DNA of 45,869 nt from Planctomycetota bacterium (lineage in GTDB: Bacteria > Planctomycetota > Planctomycetia > Pirellulales > UBA1268), in contig VGZO01000034.1 in the NCBI GenBank assembly GCA_016872555.1, positions 1 through 45,869 on the forward strand, read 5' to 3'. The notes under the pieces were generated by a model. The model saw only the letters and a program-made list of their open reading frames with translations. It did no database searches and was not told the origin of the DNA. This document shows, piece after piece, positions 18,417-27,052 of the stretch. Numbering within the stretch: the first letter of the stretch is position 1; every line of letters begins with the position of its first letter. The position numbers were made by a program, and so were the translations under genes.

Positions 18417-19589
18417 ATGATTCGCAGTGTTCTCCAGTTATCCGGTAATCTCAACGTATACGGGGTGTCGCATTACATGCGTACACTCGGACGTGGGCTC
18501 ATTGACCGGGGAATCCGTGTCGGCGTCGCGGCGTTCGGTGTCGGGGGGACCTACGATCGCGACTGGTTCGAACGTGAAGGATTCATTGTCCGGCAGCTCT
18601 CGGGAGGATTGCCTTCCTACCGCCGCCTCTGGAATCCATTCGCCCTTCGCGATGCATTCGGAGTCTTGAGATTGATCAATTCGATCGTCGATGAACTCCA
18701 GCCCGATGTCGTCCAGGCGAATTCCGGGCAGATGGCCGGTTTGTACAGTCTCTGCAACGCCCTGCGACGGAACCCGGTGCCACTCGTCTCCTGTATCCAC
18801 GGGGACTCCGGGGAACCCGAAAAACTCCGTGTCGGGCGGCTCGTCAACCGCTTTTTTCCGCGAGCCTATGGCAGCCGGTCGATCGCGATCAGCTCGGAAA
18901 TGATCGACTTTCTCCAGCAGACCATCGGCATTTCCCCCGGTCGAATCCGGCTGGTCCGCTACGCAATTGACAACACGTTCTGTCGTCCACCGACGGGCGA
19001 GGAGCGGCGTATCACCCGGGAAAAAATCGGCTTGCCACCGGACTCATGGGTGGTGTGCCTGATCGGTCAGTACGTTTATCGCAAGGGACATGACGTTCTC
19101 GTCGATGCTGCGGGGTTGCTGAAGCAGCGCGGATACCCAATCGAGATCCTGTGCGCCGGCGAGCATCACAACCAGGTCCAGTACAAGGCCGAGCTCATGG
19201 CGCGGGCCGTTGAACGTGGCGTAGCGGACCGTATGCACCTTCTCGGCCACAGCAACCCACGGGACATCCTCTGGGCATCGGATGTCGGTGCCCTGCCTAG
19301 CCGCCAAGAGGGCTTCGGGCTGGTCGTCGCGGAAGGCATGAGCTGCGGCGTCGTCCAGGTGCGGACTCCCGCTGCCGGGGCCCGGGACACCACCATCGAC
19401 GGCGAGACCGGGTTCATCGTTCCGTTCGATGACCCGATCGCCTTGGCCGACAAAATCGGCGCGCTGATCACCGACCCGGTCCTGTTTCAGAGTATGCGCG
19501 AACGCTCGATCACGTTCGCCCGCGAGAGGTTCGCCGCTGATCGGATGGTAGATGAGACATTACGGGTTTACGAGGAAGCCGTCACGTGA
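18417..19589 (+). CDS. Glycosyltransferase family 4 protein
   Basis: This 390-residue GT-B glycosyltransferase starts immediately after the preceding stop (TGA then ATG), so translation is probably coupled. QLSGNLNVYGVSHYMRTL is the N-terminal acceptor loop region. The C-terminal domain opens IGQYVYRKGHDVLVDAAGLL (near residue 218) and carries the E-x7-E motif REGFGLVVAEGMSCGVVQV (near residue 297). DGETGFIVPFDDP is the usual closing block. The last 22 bases overlap the convergently transcribed rfbC. Codon use is less GC-biased than in the housekeeping genes. Donor and acceptor are not predictable. Confidence 0.87.
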   Translation: MIRSVLQLSGNLNVYGVSHYMRTLGRGLIDRGIRVGVAAFGVGGTYDRDWFEREGFIVRQLSGGLPSYRRLWNPFALRDAFGVLRLINSIVDELQPDVVQANSGQMAGLYSLCNALRRNPVPLVSCIHGDSGEPEKLRVGRLVNRFFPRAYGSRSIAISSEMIDFLQQTIGISPGRIRLVRYAIDNTFCRPPTGEERRITREKIGLPPDSWVVCLIGQYVYRKGHDVLVDAAGLLKQRGYPIEILCAGEHHNQVQYKAELMARAVERGVADRMHLLGHSNPRDILWASDVGALPSRQEGFGLVVAEGMSCGVVQVRTPAAGARDTTIDGETGFIVPFDDPIALADKIGALITDPVLFQSMRERSITFARERFAADRMVDETLRVYEEAVT

Positions 19590-20134
19590 GCACGGCGGGT
19601 CACCAGGACGTCGAGCGACAGCCCGGCGGCATCCTTGGCGGAGAGGATCGGCGGCCCGGCGAGCGGCCACTCGATGCCAATCGCAGGATCGTCCCAGGCG
19701 AGCGTCCACTCGGCCTGCGGCGCGTAGTAGTCGGTCGTCTTGTAGAGACACTCGGCGACGTCGGAAATCACTAAAAATCCGTGTGCCAAGCCCGGGGGAA
19801 CCCAGATCTGCCGGCGGTTCGTGGCCGACAGCTCGACCCCGACCCAGCGCTTGAACGACGGGGAGTCGGGCCTGATGTCGACGGCGACGTCGAAGATCGC
19901 CCCGACCGCCACCCGGACCAGTTTGCCCTGGGGATGCGGGTCCTGAAGGTGCAACCCGCGGAGCACGCCGCCCACGCTGCGGCTGTGGTTGTCCTGGACG
20001 AATGGCACGTCGCGGCCGACGGCCGCCGCGAACGCGCGGTGGTTGAAGCTCTCGAAGAAGAACCCACGATCGTCGCCGAACACCCGTGGTTCGATGACGA
20101 GGACGTCGGGGATCGCGGTGGGAACGATGTTCAT
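19568..20134 (-). CDS. rfbC: dTDP-4-dehydrorhamnose 3,5-epimerase
   Basis: RfbC (RmlC) epimerises dTDP-4-keto-6-deoxyglucose at C3 and C5 in the dTDP-L-rhamnose pathway. The 188-residue length is normal. Diagnostic blocks are [24 protein letters not shown] (near residue 47), the catalytic His in GVLRGLHLQ (near residue 62), [12 protein letters not shown] and the catalytic Tyr region KTTDYYAP (near residue 138). It is the last gene of the rfbBDAC operon and its ATG overlaps the rfbA stop by four bases. Its 3' end overlaps the convergent GT4 gene by 22 bases. Confidence 0.95.
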   Translation of the reverse strand: MNIVPTAIPDVLVIEPRVFGDDRGFFFESFNHRAFAAAVGRDVPFVQDNHSRSVGGVLRGLHLQDPHPQGKLVRVAVGAIFDVAVDIRPDSPSFKRWVGVELSATNRRQIWVPPGLAHGFLVISDVAECLYKTTDYYAPQAEWTLAWDDPAIGIEWPLAGPPILSAKDAAGLSLDVLVTRRAHVTASS

Positions 20135-21036
20135 CGATTCACCCCACCCGGGCGGCGAACCTCCGGATCGTCGAGGATCGAGAGCAGATAATCGCCGTAC
20201 CCACTTTTCCCGAGCGCCCGCGCCAGGCGGCGGAGCTGCCCGTCATCGATCCAGCCGGCCCGCCACACGATCTCCTCGGGACAGCAGATCCGCAGCCCCT
20301 GCCGGCGTTCGAGCGTCTGGATGAACTGCGCGGCCTCGATCAGGCTGTCGAACGTGCCGGTGTCGAGCCAGGCATCGCCACGGCCGAGGAGCTCGACGTT
20401 CAATTCGCCGCGCGACAGATACTCCTTGTTGACGTCGGTGATCTCCAGTTCCCCGCGGGCCGAGGGGCGGATGCCCCGGGCGATGTCGACCACCTGCTCG
20501 TCGTAAAAGTAGAGCCCGGTCACCGCATACCGGCTGCGAGGCCGCGTCGGCTTTTCTTCGATGCTCACTGCCCGGCCCTCGGCATCGAATTCGACGACAC
20601 CGTACCGCTCCGGATCAGCCACTGGATAGGCGAACACGCTCGCCCCCCGGCTCCGCCCGGCGGCATTCCGGAGCCGGCCGGCGAGATCGTGGCCATAGAA
20701 AATGTTGTCGCCGAGGACGAGGGCCGATGGCCGGCCGGCGAGAAATTCATCGCCGATCAAGAACGCCTGGGCAAGGCCCTCCGGCCGGGGCTGCACCGCG
20801 TAGTCGAGCGACAGCCCCCACTCGGCGCCGTCGCCGAGCAACTCGCGGAACCGCGGCGTGTCCTCGGGGGTTGAGATCAGGAGGATCTCGCGGATCCCCG
20901 CCAGCAATAGCGCGCCCAGCGGGTAGTAGACCATCGGCTTGTCGTAGACCGGCAGCAACTGCTTCGAGACGACGCGCGTCAGCGGATGGAGACGCGTGCC
21001 CGCGCCGCCGGCGAGGATGATGCCCCTGCGTTCCAT
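20131..21036 (-). CDS. rfbA: Glucose-1-phosphate thymidylyltransferase
   Basis: RfbA (RmlA) makes dTDP-glucose from dTTP and glucose 1-phosphate. The protein has 301 residues, with the complete signature [21 protein letters not shown] (nucleotide-binding Gly, Arg and Lys) at its N-terminus. Further blocks are [28 protein letters not shown], and the [13 protein letters not shown] metal/sugar site (near residue 108). I chose the ATG at 21036 because the fold begins there and a GGAGGCGACGGAG purine run precedes it; the frame stays open upstream to 21111. It starts 13 bases after rfbD ends and overlaps rfbC by four bases. Confidence 0.95.
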   Translation of the reverse strand: MERRGIILAGGAGTRLHPLTRVVSKQLLPVYDKPMVYYPLGALLLAGIREILLISTPEDTPRFRELLGDGAEWGLSLDYAVQPRPEGLAQAFLIGDEFLAGRPSALVLGDNIFYGHDLAGRLRNAAGRSRGASVFAYPVADPERYGVVEFDAEGRAVSIEEKPTRPRSRYAVTGLYFYDEQVVDIARGIRPSARGELEITDVNKEYLSRGELNVELLGRGDAWLDTGTFDSLIEAAQFIQTLERRQGLRICCPEEIVWRAGWIDDGQLRRLARALGKSGYGDYLLSILDDPEVRRPGGVNR

Positions 21037-21049
21037 CTCCGTCGCCTCC

Positions 21050-21958
21050 TCACGCCACGGCCGCGCGGCCCGCCTCGGCCACGATCGCCGCCACGGTCTC
21101 GCGGACGCCATCTTCCCACGGTGGAAGCGCGAGGCCGAGCACGGTTCTCAGCCGCTCCGTGTCGAGACGTGAATTGGCCTGGCGCCGAGCGGCGGTGGGG
21201 TAGTCGGCGCTGCCGATCGGCACGACCGACTCGGCCGACACCCGCAATCGGGCCCCACGCCGTGCCGCTTCGGCAAGCGCGAAGCGGGCGACCTCGTACC
21301 ACGACGCCGCTCCGGCAGCCGCGAGGTGAACGAGCCCAGGGGTGGCGGCCGACCCCGCACCGAAACGCTCGATCGCCCGCGCCGTGACCGCGGCGATCAG
21401 GGGCGCGCCGGTGGGGGCGCCGAATTGGTCGTCGACCACGCGAACGGTGTCGCGCTCGGCGGCGAGCCGGAGGATCGTGCGGATGAAGTTCGTGCCCCGC
21501 GCCGCGTGCACCCAACTGGTGCGGAACACGACGTGCCGGCACCCCGAGGCCAGCACCGCCCGCTCACCGGCCAGTTTGGTCCGCCCGTAGACGCCGAGCG
21601 GGGCCGTCGGGTCGTCCTCGCGATACGGCCCCGGCTTGGTGCCATCGAAGACGTAGTCGGTCGAATAGTGAATCAACAGGCCACCTCGACTCCCGACGGC
21701 AGTGGCGATTTCGGCCACCGCATCGGCGTTGATCCGGTGCGCGAGGTCCGGCTCCGCCTCGGCGCGGTCCACCGCCGTGTAGGCCGCCGCGTTGACGACG
21801 ACATCGGGGCGCTGCTCCGCGATCACCGCGGCGCCCCGGCCGGGAACGGAGAGATCGCACTCGTGCCGGCCGAGGGCGACGATCTTGCCAAGGTGCGCGA
21901 GTGCCGAGCCCAATTCACCGCCGACCTGCCCCTGGCTGCCGAGGATCACGATTTTCAT
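21050..21958 (-). CDS. rfbD: dTDP-4-dehydrorhamnose reductase
   Basis: RfbD (RmlD) reduces dTDP-4-keto-L-rhamnose to dTDP-L-rhamnose, the last step of the pathway. The 302-residue protein has the N-terminal [12 protein letters not shown] dinucleotide-binding loop, the [14 protein letters not shown] block (near residue 56), [16 protein letters not shown] (near residue 97) with the catalytic Thr/Ser-Asp region, and the YGRTKLAGE Tyr-Lys motif (near residue 128). VVFRTSWVH follows as expected. Context agrees: it lies 26 bases after rfbB and 13 bases before rfbA. Confidence 0.95.
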   Translation of the reverse strand: MKIVILGSQGQVGGELGSALAHLGKIVALGRHECDLSVPGRGAAVIAEQRPDVVVNAAAYTAVDRAEAEPDLAHRINADAVAEIATAVGSRGGLLIHYSTDYVFDGTKPGPYREDDPTAPLGVYGRTKLAGERAVLASGCRHVVFRTSWVHAARGTNFIRTILRLAAERDTVRVVDDQFGAPTGAPLIAAVTARAIERFGAGSAATPGLVHLAAAGAASWYEVARFALAEAARRGARLRVSAESVVPIGSADYPTAARRQANSRLDTERLRTVLGLALPPWEDGVRETVAAIVAEAGRAAVA

Positions 21959-21984
21959 TGTTCATCCACCGGGCCGGAGGCCGG

Positions 21985-23070
21985 TCACGTTCGCCCCGGG
22001 GCGCCGTACTGCCGGTCGATCCATTCCCGGTAGGCTCCGCTGACGACGCTCGCGACCCACGCCTCGTTGTCGAGGTACCAGCGGATCGTCTTGCGGATGC
22101 CCGTGGCGAACGTCTCGCGCGGGCGCCACCCGAGGTCGCGCTCGATCCGGCCGGCATCGATCGCGTAGCGCCGGTCGTGCCCCGGCCGATCCTTGACGAA
22201 CGTGATCAAGTCCGCGTGTCGTGCGTTCCCAGCTCGCGGCCGCTCCTCGTCGAGAATTCCGCAGATCGTGGTGACGACGTCGATGTTGGCCTGTTCGTTC
22301 CAGCCGCCGACGTTGTACGTCTCCCCCTCGGTGCCTGCCTCGAGCACCCGCTCGATCGCCAGGCAATGATCCTCGACGTACAGCCAGTCGCGGATCTGCC
22401 TGCCGTCGCCGTAGATCGGCAGCGGCTTCCCGGCCAACGCGTTGTGGATGCACAGCGGAATCAGCTTCTCGGGGAACTGGTAGGGACCGTAGTTGTTCGA
22501 GCAGTTGGTCGTCACCACGGGTAGGCCGTAGGTGTGGTGGTAGCTGCGCACGAGGTGGTCGGACGCCGCCTTGCTGGCCGAATAGGGGCTGTTGGGCTCG
22601 TAACGGTCGGTCTCACGGAACGGCGGGTCGGTGGTGGCGAGCGATCCATAGACCTCGTCGGTGGAGACATGGAGGAACCGGAACCGCTCGCGCCGGCCGG
22701 GGGGCAGCGCCGACCAGTGGGCCCGTGCCGCTTCGAGCAACCGGAACGTCCCGACCACGTTGGTCTGGACGAACGCCTCGGGGCCATGGATCGACCGGTC
22801 GACGTGGCTCTCCGCGGCGAAATGGACGATCGCGCGGATCGCGTCACCGTCGCGCGCCGACTCACGCAGCAGGCCCGACACCAATTCCCGATCGGCGATG
22901 TCGCCGCGTTGGAAGCGGTAGCGCCGATCGGCATTGAGGGAGGTGAGGTTCGCCGGATTCCCGGCATACGTGACCAGATCGAGATTGATGACCGGTTCGT
23001 CATTCCGGGCGAGCCACCCGAGAATGAAATTGGTGCCGATGAAACCGGCTCCGCCGGTGACGAGAATCAT
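21985..23070 (-). CDS. rfbB: dTDP-glucose 4,6-dehydratase
   Basis: RfbB (RmlB) converts dTDP-glucose to dTDP-4-keto-6-deoxyglucose with bound NAD. The 361-residue protein starts [16 protein letters not shown]. Family landmarks are [26 protein letters not shown] (near residue 80), [11 protein letters not shown] (the Thr-Asp-Glu catalytic set, near residue 130) and [20 protein letters not shown] (Tyr-Lys pair, near residue 158). [10 protein letters not shown] is also conserved. The ATG at 23070 is chosen because it begins the fold; the open frame extends to 23166 without similarity. It is the first gene of the rhamnose operon and so controls entry into it. Confidence 0.96.
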   Translation of the reverse strand: MILVTGGAGFIGTNFILGWLARNDEPVINLDLVTYAGNPANLTSLNADRRYRFQRGDIADRELVSGLLRESARDGDAIRAIVHFAAESHVDRSIHGPEAFVQTNVVGTFRLLEAARAHWSALPPGRRERFRFLHVSTDEVYGSLATTDPPFRETDRYEPNSPYSASKAASDHLVRSYHHTYGLPVVTTNCSNNYGPYQFPEKLIPLCIHNALAGKPLPIYGDGRQIRDWLYVEDHCLAIERVLEAGTEGETYNVGGWNEQANIDVVTTICGILDEERPRAGNARHADLITFVKDRPGHDRRYAIDAGRIERDLGWRPRETFATGIRKTIRWYLDNEAWVASVVSGAYREWIDRQYGAPGRT

Positions 23071-23136
23071 CTGCGGAGGCCTACGGGGGAGAACATTCGA
23101 GCACGGAGAGGGCGCCACGACATCTCGGACCGATCG

Positions 23137-23166
23137 AGGATCTCCCGCTCGCCGGGGTCGTGTCAA
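23137..23166 (-). promoter_or_regulatory. Candidate promoter for the rfbBDAC operon
   Basis: On the minus strand a perfect TTGACA (plus positions 23161-23166) lies 18 bases before GATCCT (23137-23142). The -35 match is full and the -10 match only 3 of 6. Transcription would begin near 23130, about 60 bases before the rfbB start at 23070. Confidence 0.3.
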
Positions 23167-23238
23167 GCCGACCTCGGCCCTGACCTCCGGCCGGAAAGAC
23201 CGGTCGCGAGACCGCGGGGGATCTGCCCCGGTCGCAAG

Positions 23239-23847
23239 TCAGCCCGGCGGGGGGAGTCGTCGCGTGCCGATCACCCGGGCCGGATTGCCGCCGACGATCT
23301 CGAACGCCGCCACGTCCTTGACGACGACGGCGCGGGCCGCCGCGACCGCGCCCTCGTGCAGCGTGACGTTCATCCCGATGAACGCGTCGGCGAACACGTA
23401 GGCACCCCGTGCCAGATGGATTGGTCCGGTGATGAGTGGACGGTCGGGGTCGTGGATGTCGTGGCTGGCGCAGCACAGGAAAGCGCGGTAGCTGACGGTG
23501 GCATCGATCCCGAGGTGGACCGGGGCCACGTTGTAACAGTAGACCTCGGGCCCAAGGCAGCTGCCGCGCTCCATAGACAGGTTCCACGGCGCCCAGATCC
23601 GCGCCGTCGGATACACATGCACATCGGCGGCAAGACGGGCACCGAAGGCCCGCAGGAGGAACCGCCGCCACCCGAACAGCGGCGCGGGGGTCGTTCGAAA
23701 GAGGATCGCGTGAACGATGCCCCAGGCGATCCGACCGAGGCGGTTGGCCAAGGACAGGCGATTTCGGTACGTGACCCGGTAGAACGACGCCTCGGCGCCG
23801 TCGGGGATCGGCGGTAGCTGGTGTTCCATGGGGTCCATCGATGGCAC
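23239..23847 (-). CDS. WcaF-like colanic-acid-type acetyltransferase
   Basis: This 202-residue protein resembles putative colanic acid biosynthesis acetyltransferases of the WcaF type, which add an acetyl group from acetyl-CoA to a sugar. The N-terminal part (about residues 35-75) is a conserved helical region with FGWRRFLLRAFGA. The rest forms a left-handed beta helix: VHVYPTARIWAPWNL, CYNVAPVHLGIDATVS, the catalytic-type CCASHDIHD (near residue 125) and a closing VVGGNPARVIG-like block (EIVGGNPARVIG). Three in-frame ATG starts exist at 23847, 23838 and 23829. It is probably independent of rfbB (168 bases away) and is head to head with the GT10 gene. Confidence 0.83.
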   Translation of the reverse strand: MPSMDPMEHQLPPIPDGAEASFYRVTYRNRLSLANRLGRIAWGIVHAILFRTTPAPLFGWRRFLLRAFGARLAADVHVYPTARIWAPWNLSMERGSCLGPEVYCYNVAPVHLGIDATVSYRAFLCCASHDIHDPDRPLITGPIHLARGAYVFADAFIGMNVTLHEGAVAAARAVVVKDVAAFEIVGGNPARVIGTRRLPPPG

Positions 23848-24896
23848 GAGCGGGTGAGCACCGGGAAAGTATCGACGACGCCCGGTGGCCGGGGCAATCG
23901 GCGGCTCCGGCTACCACCGGAGCTCCCACGACGGACCCCGTGCGGATCGGCTTCTGCGGCTTCTGGGACGACTTCGATCCCCACGACAACTACTTCACGC
24001 GGCTGCTGTCGCGGCGGTTCGCGATCGAGGTCGTCGACCGGCCGGAGTGGCTGATCTACTCGCGGATCGGCCGCGCGCGCCACGACCATCGCCGCCACGA
24101 CTGCGTGAAGATCTTCTACACCGGGGAGAACGAGCCCCCCGACTGGACCGAGTGCGACTGGGCGTTCTCGTTCGATCCGCGACCCCACCCGCGCCACTTC
24201 CGGCTCCCGTTGTGGGGCCTGTACGGCGATCCCTCGCGCCTCGTCCACCGCCCCGATCGGGATCCGGCCGCCCTCGTCGCCGCGAAGACGCGGTTCTGCT
24301 CGTTCGTCGTCTCCAACCCGCTCTGCCCGGTGCGCAACGCTTTCTTCCGGCGCCTGTGCCGCTACCGGCCCGTCGACTCGGGCGGGCGGCTGTTCAACAC
24401 CGTCGGCGGACGGGTCGCCGACAAGATGGCGTTCATCGCCGAGTCGAAGTTCACGATCGCCTTCGAGAACGAGTCGACCCCCGGGTACACCACCGAGAAG
24501 GTGATGGAGCCGATGCTCGTCGACTCGATCCCCATCTACTGGGGCGATCCACTCGTCGGCCGCGACTTCGACACCCGGAGCTTCCTCTCCGCCCACGACT
24601 CGCCGTCGCTCGACGACCTGATCGAGCGGGTGATCGCCGTCGACCGCGATCCCGACCTTCACGCCCGCTTGCTCGCCACACCGTGGCTGCGCGGCAACCG
24701 GGTGCCCGCGTGCGTCGACCTGGAGCGCGTCCTCGATCAGTTCGCGCGGGTTTTCGCCACGCCGGTCGTGCCCGTCGCCCGGCAGCGCGGGCCGGCGCGG
24801 ACCCTCGGGATCGACCGGATTCCAGCCGTGGTCCGGAGCGTGAAGCGCCGGCTGCGGCGGCGCTGGCTCAAGGCGACCTGCCCGCGACCGGCCTGA
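23841..24896 (+). CDS. GT10 fucosyltransferase-like protein
   Basis: This 351-residue protein belongs to glycosyltransferase family 10, whose members transfer L-fucose from GDP-fucose in alpha-1,3/1,4 linkage. Family blocks are KIFYTGENEPPDW (near residue 90), KMAFIAESKFTIAFENES (near residue 197) and GYTTEKVMEPM (near residue 217), followed by PIYWGDP. The C-terminus is very basic, as in membrane-associated GT10 enzymes. ATG 23841 would overlap the divergent acetyltransferase start by seven bases. The first 33 residues are low-complexity, so GTG 23940 (starting VRIGFCGF) may be the real start. No GDP-fucose synthesis genes such as gmd or fcl are in this window. Confidence 0.85.
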   Translation: MARAGEHRESIDDARWPGQSAAPATTGAPTTDPVRIGFCGFWDDFDPHDNYFTRLLSRRFAIEVVDRPEWLIYSRIGRARHDHRRHDCVKIFYTGENEPPDWTECDWAFSFDPRPHPRHFRLPLWGLYGDPSRLVHRPDRDPAALVAAKTRFCSFVVSNPLCPVRNAFFRRLCRYRPVDSGGRLFNTVGGRVADKMAFIAESKFTIAFENESTPGYTTEKVMEPMLVDSIPIYWGDPLVGRDFDTRSFLSAHDSPSLDDLIERVIAVDRDPDLHARLLATPWLRGNRVPACVDLERVLDQFARVFATPVVPVARQRGPARTLGIDRIPAVVRSVKRRLRRRWLKATCPRPA

Positions 24897-24902
24897 GCGC
24901 CG

Positions 24903-25865
24903 TCAGCGGTTGATCGGCACCACCGGGGGCGCGACCGGCGGCGACAGCGTCGCCGGAGCCGGCGCGGAAGTGATCGGAACCAGCGGGGCGGCCGGCCCCG
25001 GGGCCACCGGCGTGGCGGTCGCCGGAGCGGTCGGCGCCGCCGCCGGCGCGACGGGCACGGCGTGGGAGCGAACATTGAGGTCGGTGATCAACTGCTGGAC
25101 TTCGGGGCGGAGGGCGATGCCATTGCCGTTGAAGACGTCGGCCGTGGTGACGCCGAAGCGACCGTACAACTGGGCGTTGGCATTGTTGTCGACCGACAGG
25201 TCACTGCCGCCGAGCGAGACACCGAGGAACAGCCCCCGGCTGCGGGCATAGGAGTAGATCTCCGCCCCGAGCCGGGCGTCGGTGCCGGCGTTGGCCGTGC
25301 GGCCGACAGGGCCGGCGGCGATCGAGGCGTCGGCGCCGAGCGTCACCTTCTGGCCGGCGAGCATCCCCTGCAGGCTCCGCGGCGTGGCGAACACGAGCAC
25401 GATGTCGGCAGCCTGGACGCCGGCCTGGAAGCCGACGCTGCCGCCCCCCATCGTCACCATCACCGGCGCGCTCCAGGTGCGGTCGGGACGGCGGACGAGG
25501 AGCACGCCGCGGCCGTAATTGACGCCGAAGATGAACCCTCCCTTGATCATGTTGGGGAAGATCGCGACCCCCTCGGCGGCCGTCAGCATCGCCGGCGGGA
25601 TCGACTCGATCGCCAGGCCGCTGAACTGTTCGAGCGCGTTGCGCGCCCCGACGACCGTCTCCACCTCCTGCTGCCCGAAGGCGACCGGGGCCTGGCCAAA
25701 CACGGCCGGCTGGGCGGCGACCGGCGCGGCCGTGGGAAACGGCTGCTGGCCGGCGGCGGGCAGCGCGACGATCGCAAGCGCCATGGCGGAGCAGACGACC
25801 AGGGGCAACACCGGGGCGGCGACTGGCCCGAGCGGCCGGCAGCGGGGCGGGACGGAAGGAAACAT
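24903..25865 (-). CDS. SYLF-domain lipid-binding protein, secreted
   Basis: This 320-residue protein has a SYLF/Ysc84 (DUF500) domain, a phosphoinositide/lipid-binding fold also seen in bacterial envelope proteins. A hydrophobic stretch at about residues 16-40 ending near ALPAAGQQ looks like a signal peptide. The domain spans about residues 70-255 with AEGVAIFPNMIKGGFIFG, GGGSVGFQAGVQAADIVLVF and LGADASIAAGPVGR. The last 60 residues are Ala/Pro/Thr-rich low complexity. It lies 69 bases downstream of cheB on the same strand, with a possible terminator between, so it may be separately transcribed. It nearly touches the convergent GT10 gene (6 bases). Its link to chemosensing is unknown. Confidence 0.85.
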   Translation of the reverse strand: MFPSVPPRCRPLGPVAAPVLPLVVCSAMALAIVALPAAGQQPFPTAAPVAAQPAVFGQAPVAFGQQEVETVVGARNALEQFSGLAIESIPPAMLTAAEGVAIFPNMIKGGFIFGVNYGRGVLLVRRPDRTWSAPVMVTMGGGSVGFQAGVQAADIVLVFATPRSLQGMLAGQKVTLGADASIAAGPVGRTANAGTDARLGAEIYSYARSRGLFLGVSLGGSDLSVDNNANAQLYGRFGVTTADVFNGNGIALRPEVQQLITDLNVRSHAVPVAPAAAPTAPATATPVAPGPAAPLVPITSAPAPATLSPPVAPPVVPINR

Positions 25866-25905
25866 GGGAATGCCTCGCGGGGAAAAGCGGTTGGGCGAGG
25901 GTAGG

Positions 25906-25930
25906 AAAAACCGCGCCGCGACGCGACGGC
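25906..25930 (-). terminator. Possible intrinsic terminator after cheB
   Basis: Reading the minus strand just past the cheB stop, a short GC stem of about five pairs (25930-25915) is followed by GCGG and then TTTTT (25910-25906). The stem is short and partly wobble-paired, so function is uncertain. Confidence 0.3.
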
Positions 25931-25934
25931 AGTT

Positions 25935-27038
25935 TCAGCCCCGGGCCGCGGCCGATGGCCACGCCCGCGCCCCGACCGCACGGACGATCGCGGCGGGAAT
26001 CTCGCGGAGCGGATGGACCGCATCGACGACCCCGCGCTCGATCGCGGCCCGGGGCATGCCGAATACGACACAACTGCTCTCGGCCTCGGCGATCGTCCGC
26101 CCACCGGCACGCCGGATCGCCTCCATCCCCAGCGCGCCGTCGCTTCCCATGCCGGTGAGGAGCACGCCGACGACGTGCGCGCCGCCGGCTTCGGCCGCGG
26201 CGCGAAACAGCACGTCGACCGCGGGACGGCAGTGGTGGATCGGCGGGCTGTGGACGAGCTTCACGCGGTGGGCATCCCCCTGCCAGGTCACGGCCAGATG
26301 GACGTCGCCGGGGGAGATGACGCACGAGCCGGGCTCGAGCCGCATGCCGTCGACCGCCTCGACGACCCGGATGGCCGCCAATTCGTCGAGGCGGGCCGCG
26401 ACCGCCGCGGAGAAGGTCGCCGAGATGTGCTGGACGACGGCGATCGGTGGCAACCCGGTGGGCAGCCGGGGGAGGACCTGCCGCAGCGCCTCGACGCCAC
26501 CGGTCGAGGCACCGATCACGACCAACTGCCGCGGATCGTTGGCGGAGACAGAGGCCGTCGCCGGCGGCAGCGCCGCGGCGTCGCCGGTGGAACGACGGCG
26601 CCGGGCCGCCAGGCCGCTCCCCGCCGCCGCCGCGGCCTTGACATGGTAGGCGAGGCGGCCGGCCAGATCACCGACCGACATCGTGCCGTTCGGCTTGGCG
26701 AGCACGTCGACGGCGCCGGCTTCGAGCGCCTCCAGCGCCACCTGTGACCCCTGCTGGGCCAGCGAACTGACCACCACCACGGGCAGCGGGTGGTGCTTCA
26801 TGAGGATCCGCAGGAACGTCAGCCCGTCCATCCGTGGCATCTCGATGTCGAGCGTGATCACGTCGGGATCGAGGCGGAGGATCTTCTCGCGGGCGACGTA
26901 GGGATCGCAAGCGGTACCGACGACGTCGATCGCCGGATCGCGCGACAACGCCGCGCTGATCGCCTCGCGGACGAGCGCCGAGTCATCGACGACGAGCACC
27001 TTGATCCGCGCCGGTGGCTGGGGAGGGGCAGTGGGCAT
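25935..27038 (-). CDS. cheB: Chemotaxis protein-glutamate methylesterase/deamidase CheB
   Basis: CheB removes methyl groups from receptor glutamates when phosphorylated. The 367-residue protein has an N-terminal receiver domain (about residues 11-130) with VVDDSALVRE and the phosphoacceptor Asp in LDIEMPRMDG. A linker leads to the methylesterase domain (about residues 170-365) with the catalytic triad: Ser178 in GASTGG, His in VQHIS and Asp in GMGSDGALG. The ATG at 27038 is chosen because it immediately precedes the receiver domain; the open frame extends to 27470 inside cheR. It starts 14 bases after the cheR stop, so the pair is co-transcribed. Confidence 0.95.
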   Translation of the reverse strand: MPTAPPQPPARIKVLVVDDSALVREAISAALSRDPAIDVVGTACDPYVAREKILRLDPDVITLDIEMPRMDGLTFLRILMKHHPLPVVVVSSLAQQGSQVALEALEAGAVDVLAKPNGTMSVGDLAGRLAYHVKAAAAAGSGLAARRRRSTGDAAALPPATASVSANDPRQLVVIGASTGGVEALRQVLPRLPTGLPPIAVVQHISATFSAAVAARLDELAAIRVVEAVDGMRLEPGSCVISPGDVHLAVTWQGDAHRVKLVHSPPIHHCRPAVDVLFRAAAEAGGAHVVGVLLTGMGSDGALGMEAIRRAGGRTIAEAESSCVVFGMPRAAIERGVVDAVHPLREIPAAIVRAVGARAWPSAAARG

Positions 27039-27052
27039 CGATGCCGACCGGG

